This document shows, piece by piece, positions 1 through 10,948 of a DNA stretch of 64,000 nt. Each line of letters opens with the position of its first letter. The first letter of the stretch is position 1. Below the pieces are notes generated by a model. It was not told the origin of the DNA, did no database searches, and saw nothing but the letters and a program-made list of their open reading frames with translations. Source of the stretch: Gamsiella multidivaricata (lineage: Eukaryota; Mortierellomycota; Mortierellomycetes; Mortierellales; Mortierellaceae); assembly GCF_025024155.1 (NCBI RefSeq), contig NW_026251752.1, positions 62,001 through 126,000 of the forward strand, in the 5' to 3' direction. The translations under genes and the position numbers were made by a program.

Positions 1-1
1 T

Positions 2-1270
2 TGGTCGCGTTTTAACAATGTCAGCAACAGCAGCAGCAATGGCAGTGGCAGCGGAAGCGGAAGCAGCAGCAATGGCAGTGGCGGAGGATGCGGAAGCAGC
101 AGCGGCAATCCAACACCAGGCCAGATCCTGACCATGAAGAGCCTATTCAAGGAGAATTTCAACAAGTTTCGCGGTGGCGCCTGGTCGTTGCCCTCAGGTG
201 CTGTTCTGGACGAGCGTCTCCGTGGTGTTATCGAGTGCCTGCCCTATGAGAGCGCGCTCCATAGTTTCGTTATCGAGGATGTCGACGCGCTGCTCCAGCT
301 GTTCGAGGACACGACGGACCAGAAGGAGATCGAGCGCATCATGGTCACGCGCAAGGACGAGGGACTGCCTGTGCTTTCGCCCGCCGAGCACAACTTCCTC
401 CAGCAATACGACATGCTACCGGTTGACCTGGACGAGTTTCTCGCTACCCATGGATGGCGCAATGTTGGCGACGCTCTCCAGAACAAACCGTCGGAGGAGT
501 TCCAGAAAGTTGCGCACGACAGCATCACCCATGTGCTCCGCATGTACCAGGAGAGTGACCTCGCCTTCCCCAAGGGCCCCGCGGAGGCCTGGTTCAACAT
601 CCACCTGTGGGGTTATCTCCGCCTTGCGCTCTCCCGTAGCCGCTCTTTGGAATACAGGCCTGGAGAAGTCTCCTCGGATGCCTCAGCCAACCGACGCAAC
701 AAGCGACGCACTCGGGACGGTCGGCAGTACGCCGGCCATAAAGTTGACGGGCTGGTTGTGGTGTCGGCGCGGTCACTCGAGATCTGTCACATGGAGGCCG
801 CCAAGAAGGACGGAGGAGCCAACACCACGAAGTGCCTGGATGACACCAAAAAGTTGCTCAAGCTAATGAAGGACGCACATGACATGATCCGCGAGAAGGC
901 GACCCAAGATATTCGTGATCGGCTCGTCACTTTCGGGCTGCGCATCTCGGGACCCACGGCCACGATCTTCACGCTGCGCCAGCGCCCCGGTCGGTTTTAC
1001 CAGGCAGTTGCGGAAGCGACCATGTCATTTCCGTCTATTTGGCCGGACGGCGACACGGGCACGATCATTGCCGTCATCTCCCGGATCCTCATGCTCCGGA
1101 AGGCCATCCTAGCCATGGCGGCATCCGTCGCCACTTGGACCTCGTTGGCCATCGACGGCCAGAACCCTGGCGGCCATGGCGACTGGATCGCGCCCACAAT
1201 GACATCCCCCCAGCTTCTGCCCACTACACCCATCATCCCCACTGAGGACATTCCTCCATTGAACCTGTAA
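2..1270 (+). CDS. Lineage-specific protein with possible PD-(D/E)XK-like nuclease fold (5' truncated by window)
   Basis: The reading frame is open from base 2 to the stop at 1268-1270, so the gene enters from the left; the ATG at 134 is internal or an alternative start. The first ~44 codons are a Ser/Gly/Asn low-complexity linker made of AGC/GGC/AAT repeats. Numbering from the ATG at 134, residues 1-180 are an all-alpha-looking domain. A segment around 201-225 follows (GHKVDG, then E216/E221 and K224-K225), with the order D...E-x-x-K expected of PD-(D/E)XK nuclease folds. A conserved-looking block follows (FGLRISGPTATIFTLRQRPG). I recognise the layout, by recall only, as a family found in many copies in Mortierella-type fungi. 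The function is unknown and the nuclease reading is inference from motif order. No intron is needed. The tail (last ~45 residues) is Pro/Thr-rich. Confidence 0.75.
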   Translation, partial: WSRFNNVSNSSSNGSGSGSGSSSNGSGGGCGSSSGNPTPGQILTMKSLFKENFNKFRGGAWSLPSGAVLDERLRGVIECLPYESALHSFVIEDVDALLQLFEDTTDQKEIERIMVTRKDEGLPVLSPAEHNFLQQYDMLPVDLDEFLATHGWRNVGDALQNKPSEEFQKVAHDSITHVLRMYQESDLAFPKGPAEAWFNIHLWGYLRLALSRSRSLEYRPGEVSSDASANRRNKRRTRDGRQYAGHKVDGLVVVSARSLEICHMEAAKKDGGANTTKCLDDTKKLLKLMKDAHDMIREKATQDIRDRLVTFGLRISGPTATIFTLRQRPGRFYQAVAEATMSFPSIWPDGDTGTIIAVISRILMLRKAILAMAASVATWTSLAIDGQNPGGHGDWIAPTMTSPQLLPTTPIIPTEDIPPLNL

Positions 1271-1567
1271 CGGTGCTTCCCCCTCCCCCCTCATCTTTGT
1301 AACTTATTGTCTATTGTATTAATACCAGTGTTGTAAAACACCCTGTATTTTCTATCCCTCTTGCTGGTCAAGGGTCTCCTCCTCCTCCTCCTCTGCTACC
1401 CCATCGATCTGTCACAGAATAAAGATCTCTTTGCCCCGCTTGTGCCGCCGTAACATTGAGGCGAAAGCACCATACAAAAATAATTTGCTCCGCAATCTTT
1501 GTTTATTTCCAAAAAAAAAAAAAAAAAAGTTTCCACCTTGCTTATCCATTCTTTCTTTTCTTTTTTT

Positions 1568-1889
1568 TCAAGTCGATCCAGCCACCACAAACTCGCTCGC
1601 CTGGGTCGCCAACTGCTGGAACAACGACTCGTCCCGGCGCAACAGTCCCCTCGGCGCCGCAAACTCGACGACTTCTCCTTTATCACGCACCAGAATCTTG
1701 TCGCTGCCCATGACCGTCCATGGCCGTCTTGATACGATGCGCAATCGTCAAAATGGTCCGGTCCTTAAACTCGCCCCGAATCGTCTGCTGGGCCAGCTCG
1801 TCCGTTTGCACGTCCACCGAGCTCATTGCCTCGTCCATCACGAGGGTCTGGGACTTGCGCAAGAAATCCGTTCCGGAGAGTGCTGTTGC
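1568..1889 (-). pseudogene. ABC transporter (ABCC/MRP-type) C-terminal relic
   Basis: Read on the minus strand, this short stretch encodes the end of an ABC nucleotide-binding domain: [18 protein letters not shown] (Walker B and D-loop), then TIAHRIKT (H-loop histidine). After a frame change it continues with [18 protein letters not shown] and a terminal segment ending VVAGST before a stop. The signature motif expected just before Walker B is missing (the reading runs LSGTDFLRK), which implies an internal deletion. The frame break coincides with an imperfect 10-bp tandem duplication (ACGGCCATGG then ACGGTCATGG). No other ABC transporter domain is visible upstream, so this is a gene fragment. 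The family resemblance is to full-length ABCC-type exporters. Confidence 0.8.
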
Positions 1890-2701
1890 TCACATATACT
1901 GCTGCAGGCAGGATAAACAAAGAAAGTATTGCTGAAACCCCCCCCCCCAATCGTCTACACTGCACGTCTTTCTGATGCTATATATCATCTGTGTTGAGTA
2001 AGGGGTTTCCCTACGAACCCCAGACCTGAAGTCGTATGCTCTGTACGCCGGTCTTTGCATCTTGATCATATCGGCTGCACCCTTTTCGTTTTAGCGTGCT
2101 CAACCCTGGAACGATGGTGACAACGATGTTGGTTGCTGTGATGGATGACGATGGCAGTGTGCTATCTTAGACGACATGTACCGGTAATGCCAGCCAGGAT
2201 AGGAGAAGAGAAAAAAAAGAAAAAAGAAAAAAAGAAAAAAAAAAGAAAGTAGAAAGGAGAACAAAGGCAGGTCGGGGGAAGAGCGAAAAGAAGGAGAGAA
2301 AGGGGGAGGGGCGATGCTGTTCAATTGGCCAATAGGAGCCGACCAAAATCTCAAAAATTCTTTGTCTCGCGTTCCCGTCCTTGGTCCGTGCCATTGTCAC
2401 ACAAGGCGCGCGAAGGCAGACTGAATGTCGTGAGGATCCCCCATCCTGCCTGCCGCCGGTTTTGCGATCGAGCGTTAGAGAAGAACATTGCGGTGTTGGA
2501 AGAGAAAGGAATAGAGTAGAATTGTTTTTTCAGTTGAGATATTTCTTTGCTTTATTACATGCTACGCAATTCTGGAGCGAGATCCAGCAACAGCTGCCCT
2601 TCAGAGTTGGACTGCTGACTCTTTTTTTGTCTGCTTCTTGTATTATTTCCTCGGTGGTGGTGAGTAGTATTATGTTTGAAGTAGATATGGCCGACGCCTG
2701 T
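1890..2701. other. Gene-free stretch: C-tract, GA-rich tract, CCAAT-like sequence
   Basis: No convincing coding region was seen. Contents are a C9 run near 1940, a purine-rich AAGAAAAAG/GGAGAA tract at about 2204-2310, and an ATTGGCCAATAGG palindrome at about 2324-2336 that resembles back-to-back CCAAT boxes. The right part is probably the 3' untranslated region of the minus-strand coiled-coil gene that ends at 2702. Confidence 0.4.
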
Positions 2702-5700
2702 TTATGCACGGGTCACCATCGAGTCCTGCAGCAGGTCCATCATCTTTTGCAGCTGCTCGTTCTCGCCCTTGAGGGTCTCATTCGAGGACTATTGTGATAC
2801 AAGAAAGCACAGCAACATGTTAGTCCACATTGTGCCTGATAGTTGTATATACCACATATCATCATATCATGAGCAACCTTGGTGCAGTTGCACTTCATAC
2901 CTTGATATCATGCAACTCCTTCTGGATCTTCACCAACTCCTCTGCAATGGCCTTGCTGTCCTGAGCTTCCGCAGCGCCGGCCTCCAATACCTTAACCTTC
3001 TCCTCCAGGCCTGAGATCTGCTGCTTGTACTCATTCTCCTTGTTCTCGACCTCCATCTGGTGGTGCGTCTTCAGTCCATTGAGCTCCTCTTGGTGAGAGG
3101 TCAACACTCGCTGGAGACGTGCCTCATGATCCTGGCCGTGCTGCTCGTGCATCTTGGTCATGTTGTCCATGTTCGCCCTCGTCAGCGTCTGGAGGTCCTC
3201 AAGCTGAATCTTGTGGGTTGACTCCAAATTCTCCAACGCATTGGAATGCTCCTGTTTCAGCTGAGTCTCCTTGGATTCGACCGCTGCCAGGGCCTCATCA
3301 CGCTCCTTCTGAGCAGCCGCAAAACTGGCACGGAGAATCTCCTGCTCCTTCACGAGCTCCTGCTGCTTGGTGGACAGCTCCTCCTCCTTCTTTGCCAGAG
3401 CCTCATTCAGCTTCCTTTCGTGGTCCGCGCGCAAGGCCTCCAGTTCCTGGGCGTGTGCGGCAGAGTGAGACTGAGAGAGGGCATATAGCACCATCGGTGG
3501 AAATATTAGTCAGTATGTGCCGCCTCTTCTGTTTTCTCTGCATCATCGACCTGACAATGAGAACGCAGTTATTCCTCTTACCTCAGTGTTGCTGCGGTTC
3601 TCGGTCTCATGCTTCGCAATCAATTCCTGTAGGGAGACCTTGGCGGCATCAACCTGCTCCTGAGCCGCGGCCTTGGCACCAGACAGCTCGCCTTCCAACT
3701 GGGTCTTGACTCTCTCCAGGTTCTCAAAGGCCTCCTTGGCAGCCTGCTCTGCCTTTGCCAGCTGCTGTTCAAGGTCCTTGATAGCTGAAGCGTGTAGCGA
3801 TTTCAGATCCTCCAACTCTTTGGCACGAGCAGCATCCAGTTCCGCGCGGTCTGACTCGAATGTCTCCTTGACCTGATCCACTGCGCTCTGAACCTGCTCG
3901 TTGGCCTCGTTCTGCAACTCCTTGACTCTGCTCTCGTGCTCGGCACCCAGCTCTGCAATACGGGCCTCATAGTTATTCTCCAGCTTCTTGAGTTCTGCTT
4001 CCTGGGAACTATTGACATCAGCCACAAACTCGGCAAACTTGCCCTGAACTGCATCCAATTCAAGCTGCATCTTACCCTACAAACCAAAGGTTTAGATGTA
4101 GATGTAGATGTAGATGTAAATGTGTGAGCTCGTTTTCAGGTACTCGAATACAATACGCAAAAAAAAATAAGTCTATCAACATCAAATCATCCATTACGTA
4201 CCTTGGTAATGAGCTCCAGCGTATTGAGCTCATTAGCATGCGTCGCCTTGAGCGCCTCAATCTCAGCGGCATGTGCGGCCTTTAAGGCCTCACTGTCAGA
4301 CCCCACATTTGATTTCAACGAGGACACTTCAGTGGCATACTTCTCTTGAAGCGTCTTCAACTCAGACTCCAGCTCGGCCGTGCGAGCAGTGTGCTTTTCC
4401 TGAAGCTCCTTCAGCTCTGTCTGGTGAGTACCTCGGACGCTCTCGAGATATTCCTTGTGTTCAGCTTCCATTTTTTCTTTCAGTTCGGTCAGTGCAAGGG
4501 CATGCTTCTGTTGGAGCGCCTCAATCGCTCCGGATTCGGCGCCTGCACGGTCGTCGAGGGCTTCAGTGTGTGCAGCCAAGACATCATTCAGCTCCTTGGA
4601 ATGGCGCTCACGCAGGTCGTTCTAATTTAACGAAAGGGAGGGATTGAGGGTACGTTAGCCATGGGGCACTCCATGCTCATGCAGCATCTCTGCTGTCATT
4701 ATTCATAGCGGTCGGGGCAGTACCTCAGCTTGGTCCTTAGCTTCCTCAATTCTCTCCTCAAACAACTTCTTGAGCGCATCGAGCTCCTCTCCATGGTCCA
4801 ACAGCAGCTGAGTGACCTCCTCCTGATGACTGAGCCGGAGCTCTTCCAGCTCCACATCCTCAGCTCCCGAGCGTTCCTGTCTAGCCGCTTGGAGCTCAAT
4901 TTCCAGACTCTGAAGTTTGTCTTCATGGATCCTGTTGAGCTCTTCGAGCGTGGATGAGTGCAGGGCCTGAGATTCCTCAAGCTTACGGCGGAGTTCAGTA
5001 ACCTCTTCGTACTTCTTGGTATAATCTGCGAGTTCCTGATGAAGCGACGTCAACTCTGCCTCCTGCACAGCGTTCTTCTCGGATTGGTTCTCAGTCAGCT
5101 CCTTGATCTTTTCTTCGTGCTCAACACGCAATTTCTACAACAATTCGGGTTGCGATGAACAAAAAGTATCGTTAGGAACATGAGTGGTTGCTGCTGCAAC
5201 AGGGTTCAAACAGGACCCTAACGCCTGTAATTTGGGCTCAACAGCAGTGTTTGTTGTACACGGTACCTCGACAAGTCCGCTCAAGCTCTCGACCTCGCTC
5301 TTCAAAGCAGTGATCTCTTGCTCCTTGGCAGCGATCGCTTCCGAAACGACAGTCTGGCTCTATTTATGTGGGGGGGTGGGGCGCATAAAGATCCAAAGCG
5401 TACGGTGAGTCAATCAGGCCATTTGGTTTTCCTTGATTGAAGGTGGTTTTCTGTCCCCTGGAAATTTCGGCATATAATCCATTCACGTGGCGGGTCATTC
5501 GCATTCAGGGCATGCAGATGGACAGTGCGAACAATTGGGCCAGCCATGACAGAAGACAACGCACACAAAACAAACAGAGCGGGAGAGTGGAATGGCACTT
5601 TCCCGCTTTACAGTCCAAAAAAAAAAAAAAAAAAAATATGCGCACCTGTGCCTCGATCTTTGAGAAATCAATTTCGGGGACAACGGTCTCGCCTCCATCG

Positions 5701-6873
5701 CTCGAGACAGTGTCCGCAATCGCATCCGCATGTGAGCTCGAGCCGCTCTCCAATTGCCCTCGCAGAGCAACCAGTTCTTCCTCCTTGGCCTGTAATGCAG
5801 TCGATGCCTCCTCATACTAAAAATGGGACCAAGGGCAATTGATGGATGTTAGCGCCCTGGCGGGGACTTCAATAAAAGTCTATTTATCGTATAATTAATT
5901 GTCTTACCTTGGCGCGAATAACGGCAAGCTCCTTCTTCAGCTCCAGTGCCTCAGAGCCAGTGCTGCCCGTGGATCTGACAGAGCGAACACTTCCTGCAGA
6001 GGATGAGCCAGCAACGCTCGAGGGAGCCTTGGGGACCACACCGGTCCTGGATGTGGTCATGGTGGTCACAGGGGTGCGTCTGAGTGCTGAGGACGAGGTA
6101 GAGGTAGTGGGCTTGCCAGCTGTGCGTGGGGTGGTGGAAGTAGCAGTGGGTTTGCCAGCTGTGCGATTCGCAGTGATGGTAGATGTCCTGGCAGGGGCTG
6201 GGCTTACTATAGGTTTAGTAACGGCTGTGCGCGTGGCGACTCTGCCAGCAGCAGGGCTGGCGGCCGGTGCAGTTGGTACGCGACGAACTGTTGAGGTCGC
6301 TGGGGTTCCAGCTGTTGTGGTAGGGACCTTCTTCGTGCCGGACGTAGTGGTGCTTGGGGTCACGGTTCGCTTGATAGGGGAGGTCCCTGCTGCAGTCGTA
6401 GGGGTGCGAATAGAGGCTGCAGTCCTGGCTGTGGTGGATGTTGCCGCGGGCTTGACAGGTGTCCTGGGCGTAGCTGTAACCTTGGTTTTGTTAGCAGCGA
6501 CAGCGGCAGCAGTGGCAGCACGACGAGCTGCGACAGAAGCGGCCCCTGCGGCGGTGGCAGTTTTTCCAGGGCTGGCGGGAGCCGTGGTGCTCTTAGCAGC
6601 AGCCTTGCTGGGACTGGCGGGTACCTCGGGTGTGGCCTCAGACGCAGCCTCAGATACGGTTTCGGGCGCAGCTTCAGGTACATCTTCAGGGGTGGGATGG
6701 CTGTCCTCTGGCGCGCTGTCTAGTTGGCTAGAGGAAGTGGAGTCAGGCACGGTGTCGGTGGTTGCCTGGGCGTCCGCTGCCACGGGGCTGACGGACTCAG
6801 GGAGGTCTGCCTCCTGGTGACCGCCCTCAGGGCTGGCTGGGGCGAATTCGGGAGCACTTTCGACATCGGCCAT
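2702..6873 (-). CDS. Large coiled-coil protein with basic, Ser/Thr/Pro-rich N-terminus (cytoskeletal-like)
   Basis: Eight exons on the minus strand: 6873-5908, 5816-5646, 5359-5267, 5134-4724, 4621-4202, 4076-3582, 3470-2901 and 2788-2702, giving about 1070 residues. All seven introns fall in phase 0. The start MADVES is the first in-frame ATG. Residues 1-100 are acidic and Pro/Ser-rich. Residues ~100-300 are Ala/Thr/Pro-rich and basic, with TPVKP- and SPIKR-like patches. From ~305 to the end the chain is an almost unbroken heptad-rich coiled coil (long runs of E, K, L, Q, A). The last exon encodes SSNETLKGENEQLQKMMDLL and ends VTRA. A basic TP/SP-rich head followed by a long rod resembles microtubule- or cortex-associated linkers such as CLIP/EB partners, but no CAP-Gly or other named domain is visible, so the role is inference. 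Coiled-coil composition makes similarity-based naming unreliable. Confidence 0.85.
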
Positions 6874-7807
6874 TGTGGTGTAGAGTGATTGGGTATGTGC
6901 TTATGAAGAGGGGGAGGTTGAAGGAGGGATGGATGGACAAGATGACAAGGTGTAACAAAGAAAAAAAAAAAACGGATGTAGTTCCTTTTTTATTTATTTT
7001 CTGGTGCCAACACAATACGCAAACAAACACGCAGCACTGGGGAAGAGTAGCTGAGTGGATGAGCCTGAGTGTGGAAGAGAGTGCTGATGAAAAGGGGATT
7101 AGGGATGAAGGGATGAAGGGATGAAGGGATGAAGGGATGAAGGGATGAAGGGATGAAGAGGGCAGAAGGTACGAAAGAATGAAAAGAAAAGAAAAGAAAA
7201 AAGAATGAGAGAACGAGAGAACGAGAGAGCGAAAGAAAGAGTGCGAGAGAAAAGGGAGGGAAGAGTGGATGGTGCTGCGTGCAGGCTGTCTACGAATGGG
7301 ACATGGATGGATACACAAACACATAGATATCAAAGACTGTGTACAGTAATTGTGTTAGTGTGTTTGTGCCATAAGCAGCCTCCGCACATCCACAGGGTAC
7401 ACAGACAACCCTGCCAGCCCGTCCCTTCACATTCTTCGTGGGGATGGGGCGCATGCATGCAAGCCCATTCGTCTTATCCGTACGTAATTTTCTATTTTCT
7501 ATTTTTTTTTTATATATATATATATCAGACAGGAACACGAATAAGACGATCCCACACACACACTAAAAAGAACTGGCGAAAACCAATGCCAGCTGCAGTC
7601 CAGTCGTCTGTCTCCTTTGCAAAAACCAATGACATCTCGTTTTATTTGCTGGAATAACATCAAAAAAGCACGTAGAACACATTCCATCCTGGTCAATCCT
7701 TATACATACCCACAAACAAATCAGAACCATAAACACAACCCTAATTGCGGTGTGGGTGAAGTGAAGGAATGGGGGGAAAGAGGGGCAAGTGGGAAAAGAA
7801 AAAAAAC
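6874..7807. other. Intergenic region rich in simple repeats
   Basis: This lies between the start of the coiled-coil gene (6873) and the stop of the P450 gene (7808), both on the minus strand. It should hold the coiled-coil gene promoter and the P450 3' end. It carries an 8-bp tandem repeat (7102-7157), a purine-rich GAAA/GAGA tract (about 7160-7265) and a T-run followed by (TA)n near 7502-7526. No coding region was supported. Confidence 0.6.
7102..7157 (+). repeat. Octamer tandem repeat (GGGATGAA)7
   Basis: Seven perfect consecutive copies of an 8-bp unit, followed by a partial unit that decays into GAAAAGAAAAG purine repeats. A minisatellite-like tract upstream of the coiled-coil gene; probably length-polymorphic. 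Confidence 0.95.
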
Positions 7808-9878
7808 TTAAACGTCTGCAAGGCTCTCCTTGTTGAGAAGCACCTCAATCCCATTGCGGGAAAACAACACAATGTCCCCCGTTTGCTCGGGCTTGAATCC
7901 AGGTGACGCCCGGATCTCATAACGCTGCAACAGACGTGTCAGCGTCACTTGTGCGGTCGTGTATGCCAGATTCTGTCCAAGACAGATACGAGGTCCCGCA
8001 TGAAACGGCACAAACATGAACGGCTTGATCATTCCCACGCGCTCAGGGCCCCAGCGGTCAGGATCGAACACGAGAGCGTCCTCTCCCCAGAGCTCTGGCA
8101 GCCGGTGGGTTGTGTATGCACTGTAGGACACTGCCGTGCCCGCTGGGATGTAGTATCCATTGGGCAACACATCCTCCTCAACACTCTGTCTACATTACAA
8201 GAGATGAAAACGGTGAATCAACTTGGCCCATATGGTTGTCACAGTCCTGGTATTCTGCTGACTGCAAACACCCATGTCTACCTTATATTGAAAGGAACGG
8301 GAGGACAGAGTCGAAGCACCTCATTCACCACTTGCTTTTGGTACCTGAACCGTAAAACATAGACAGATATTAGATGGGTATCGAATACATCGACAATAAT
8401 GTTGCACAGCTGATCAATCTCCTGGACTCACTTCAGCTTCTTGATATCGTTGTACTCTGGGATTGCATTGGGACCAATAACCTCCAAGACCTCCTTCTTT
8501 AGCTTGGCAACAATATCAGGACGCTGGCTAAGGTGCCACATCGTCCATGACAACAGTGAAGCGGTCTATTCAAGAAATAAGGCGGAAAAGAGCGCGAATC
8601 AGAGGACTACATCCCTTTTTTTTTTTTTTTTTTTTTTTTTCTACAGTGCCGCGTTCACACGAGGCAGTAAGGTTGAAGTGTACTCGCTTACCGTATCTCG
8701 ACCAGCGAGAAGAAAGTTCAACAACATGTCGCGAAGATACTTCCTGTCAAAGCTGTACTCTTCCTGGGAATTCAAAAAGTGATCGAGAAGGGTAGCGTGC
8801 TCGTCCCCTTCGCCCTTGCCTTGGCCTTGCTTTTCCAGTCGCGCCAGGGCACTGTCGATAATCTTGTACACAAAATCATCCAGTTTCTTGATTTCCTTCA
8901 TAAAACGCCTCTTGGGCACAAGGTATCTCCACAGTGGCAATCGGAAGCGCCAGGCTACGATCGATTGTGCATAATTGAAGGCCGTAGCAAACTCAGAATC
9001 GTTGTCCTCCAGTGCGTGGACAGTCTCGCCAAACAAGAACTCTGTTGCCTCGTCTAATGTGAACCGACAGAAGAGACTCTGCATTCATGCAAATGAGAAC
9101 TCTGTGAGAAAAACGCGTGATAAACAAAACGTGGCAAAGTTTAAATTGTAATATTTACCTGGACATCAAGAGCTTTGTCTGGGTTGGCGTCGAGCTGGTT
9201 ATCGATTGCCTTGATAAGCTGGTCGACATGTCTGTTAATAAGAGTGGCATCCTTGAACTCTGATGTCTGAAAATGAGGTCTGTCGGTCGCAAGTGTTATG
9301 TACCAGGTTAATAACCGGACATAGAGCGCATATGTCCATGTGGACCTAAGCATAGTAATTGCCTACCTCGCGAGCTGCCTTTGTGTCTTCCATGTCTCGC
9401 CATCGGCATTAAAAATGCCAGACCCTAAGAACTCATGGAACATGGCCTGAAACTCGGGGCCTGATACATCCGAATGATAAGACGATGTTTGTTAAAACAC
9501 ATGGATACAATAAGACAGGGTATGAAGACTGATATCGATGTTGTCTGTACCTTTCTCATAGTTGGGTTGATTTTTGGCCAAGATATGCTGGATGCTCGAC
9601 GGATCTAGGACAATGATAAAGTCTTCGTTGAATCCTCGGAAATTCACCGTATTTCCGAACTGCTGGAGGCCTATTCGCAGGAACTCCATCTCGTCCCGAC
9701 CAGCCAATGTCGATAGGACGTAGATGAGTATAGAATCCAATTGCAGGGGCAAATAGCTCGGTGGGATGGGGATAGGAACGGACTTTGCCTCGAGCTCCGT
9801 CTTTGGTTTCTTGGGCCTGAGGACATAGGCGAGGGCAGCAGCCGCAATAGTTGTGCCGAGCAACAAATTGGGGTGCAT
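7808..9878 (-). CDS. Cytochrome P450 (CYP52/CYP63/CYP86-like fatty-acid or alkane hydroxylase type)
   Basis: Seven exons on the minus strand: 9878-9551, 9460-9367, 9279-9159, 9078-8692, 8565-8432, 8344-8282 and 8189-7808, about 502 residues, normal for a microsomal P450. The start MHPNLLLG opens a hydrophobic N-terminal anchor followed by a basic KKPK stop-transfer. Diagnostic motifs are all present: I-helix AGRDT, K-helix ExxR as EVLR, the PERF-like FDPDRW, and the haem loop FHAGPRICLG with its cysteine ligand. AGRDT plus the WKTQR and FNADGE motifs place it in the group of fungal CYP52/63-like fatty-acid/alkane omega-hydroxylases by resemblance; the substrate is inference. It would act in the ER membrane with a P450 reductase. 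The intron at 8566-8691 contains a 25-base homopolymer (8616-8640), which reads as poly-A in the transcript. All catalytic motifs are intact. Confidence 0.93.
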
Positions 9879-10948
9879 AATGAGAAAGAGGGAGATAGGC
9901 GGGCGACAGGAACTTGACTCGAGCACGTGTGTGTTTGTGGAGCAAGGTCTAAGCAAAGTTTTCCGGCAACTGCTGTGGACAATGGGGATGAGAGGGAGGG
10001 CCGGCTGGAGGAATGATCGCGCGAATGAGTGTTTGAGTGTTTGGTCCAGTGGCGGTGGGATGATGGAAGTAATGAGAGCGAGGGTATGAATTGTCTGAGG
10101 GAAGGGGGTCCCTCCTCTTTTTTATATGCGCGTCCGTTGGTGACAAGAGCTGCTGAAGAAGCATCCATGCATGAGCCATGTTGATTTCCCGATTGACCTG
10201 CCGCGTACTTTGGGCACGGTGCAGCCCAGCCGATGTGGAAAAACACACAAGCAAAGCCCCCTCGGCTCGCTCTTCGATGGAGCAGGTCGTTGTGTTGTCG
10301 TTGAGCCTCAAATGCAGCCAACTGCTGCACACATGCTCGTATGAGCGGCGTCCAAGCAGAACACACGCTTCTTTGTGGTCAATTGATAGACGGCCAAGTA
10401 AACTCTAGATAGAACTATCGAAATTGGAGGCGAGCAAATCGCAAATGCATGAGAATAAAGGTGGAAGAAACACGACAGAGATCGACGACATATTCAGTAA
10501 GGATACCAAAAGCCGATACATCGGTCGATCCCATAATTGAGCAGCGATCAACAACAAAAAAAAAATATAAAAAGGGCCCTTGTTTGTCAAGGCACAGCGG
10601 TCCAGAGACGTCCGAGCCGCGCGAGCCAACAGAAAGAGCGTGCGTAGGGGTTGACCCGATAGTTTTTGAGTGAGCACAGAGGGGCTCATCATCCGGTGTA
10701 CGCGCCCAATTTTAACCTGCATGCATGCAGGCTGACATGATGAACACCCATCAACGATCTATACCGTTTCTCGGTATTCCCGACCTTCACCTCCTGGAGC
10801 TTTCATTCAATAAAGGGGCGTGTGTACCCTGGAGCAGTGCTGGGGCCTGTTTGATAATGGACTTGGACAAAAGCCATTTGATTGGTCTGCGTAATGAAGC
10901 AATGTTTATTCATACAGGCACATTAAATGAAAGAGAAAAAGGACTAAT
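9879..10948. other. Intergenic region upstream of P450, downstream of chitinase
   Basis: About 1.1 kb without a supported gene between two minus-strand genes. It should contain the P450 promoter on the right of 9878 and the chitinase 3' untranslated region at the right end. A GCATGCATGCAG alternation lies near 10720-10731. I could not assign any motif with confidence. Confidence 0.4.

Noticed and set aside
5909..6820. 303-codon plus-strand open frame opposite the coiled-coil gene
   Set aside because: Antisense shadow of Ala/Thr-rich codons; Val/Ala/Gly repeats with no domain and no splice logic.
7102..7157. CRISPR-like array
   Set aside because: The units are 8 bp and contiguous without spacers; a simple minisatellite in a eukaryotic genome.
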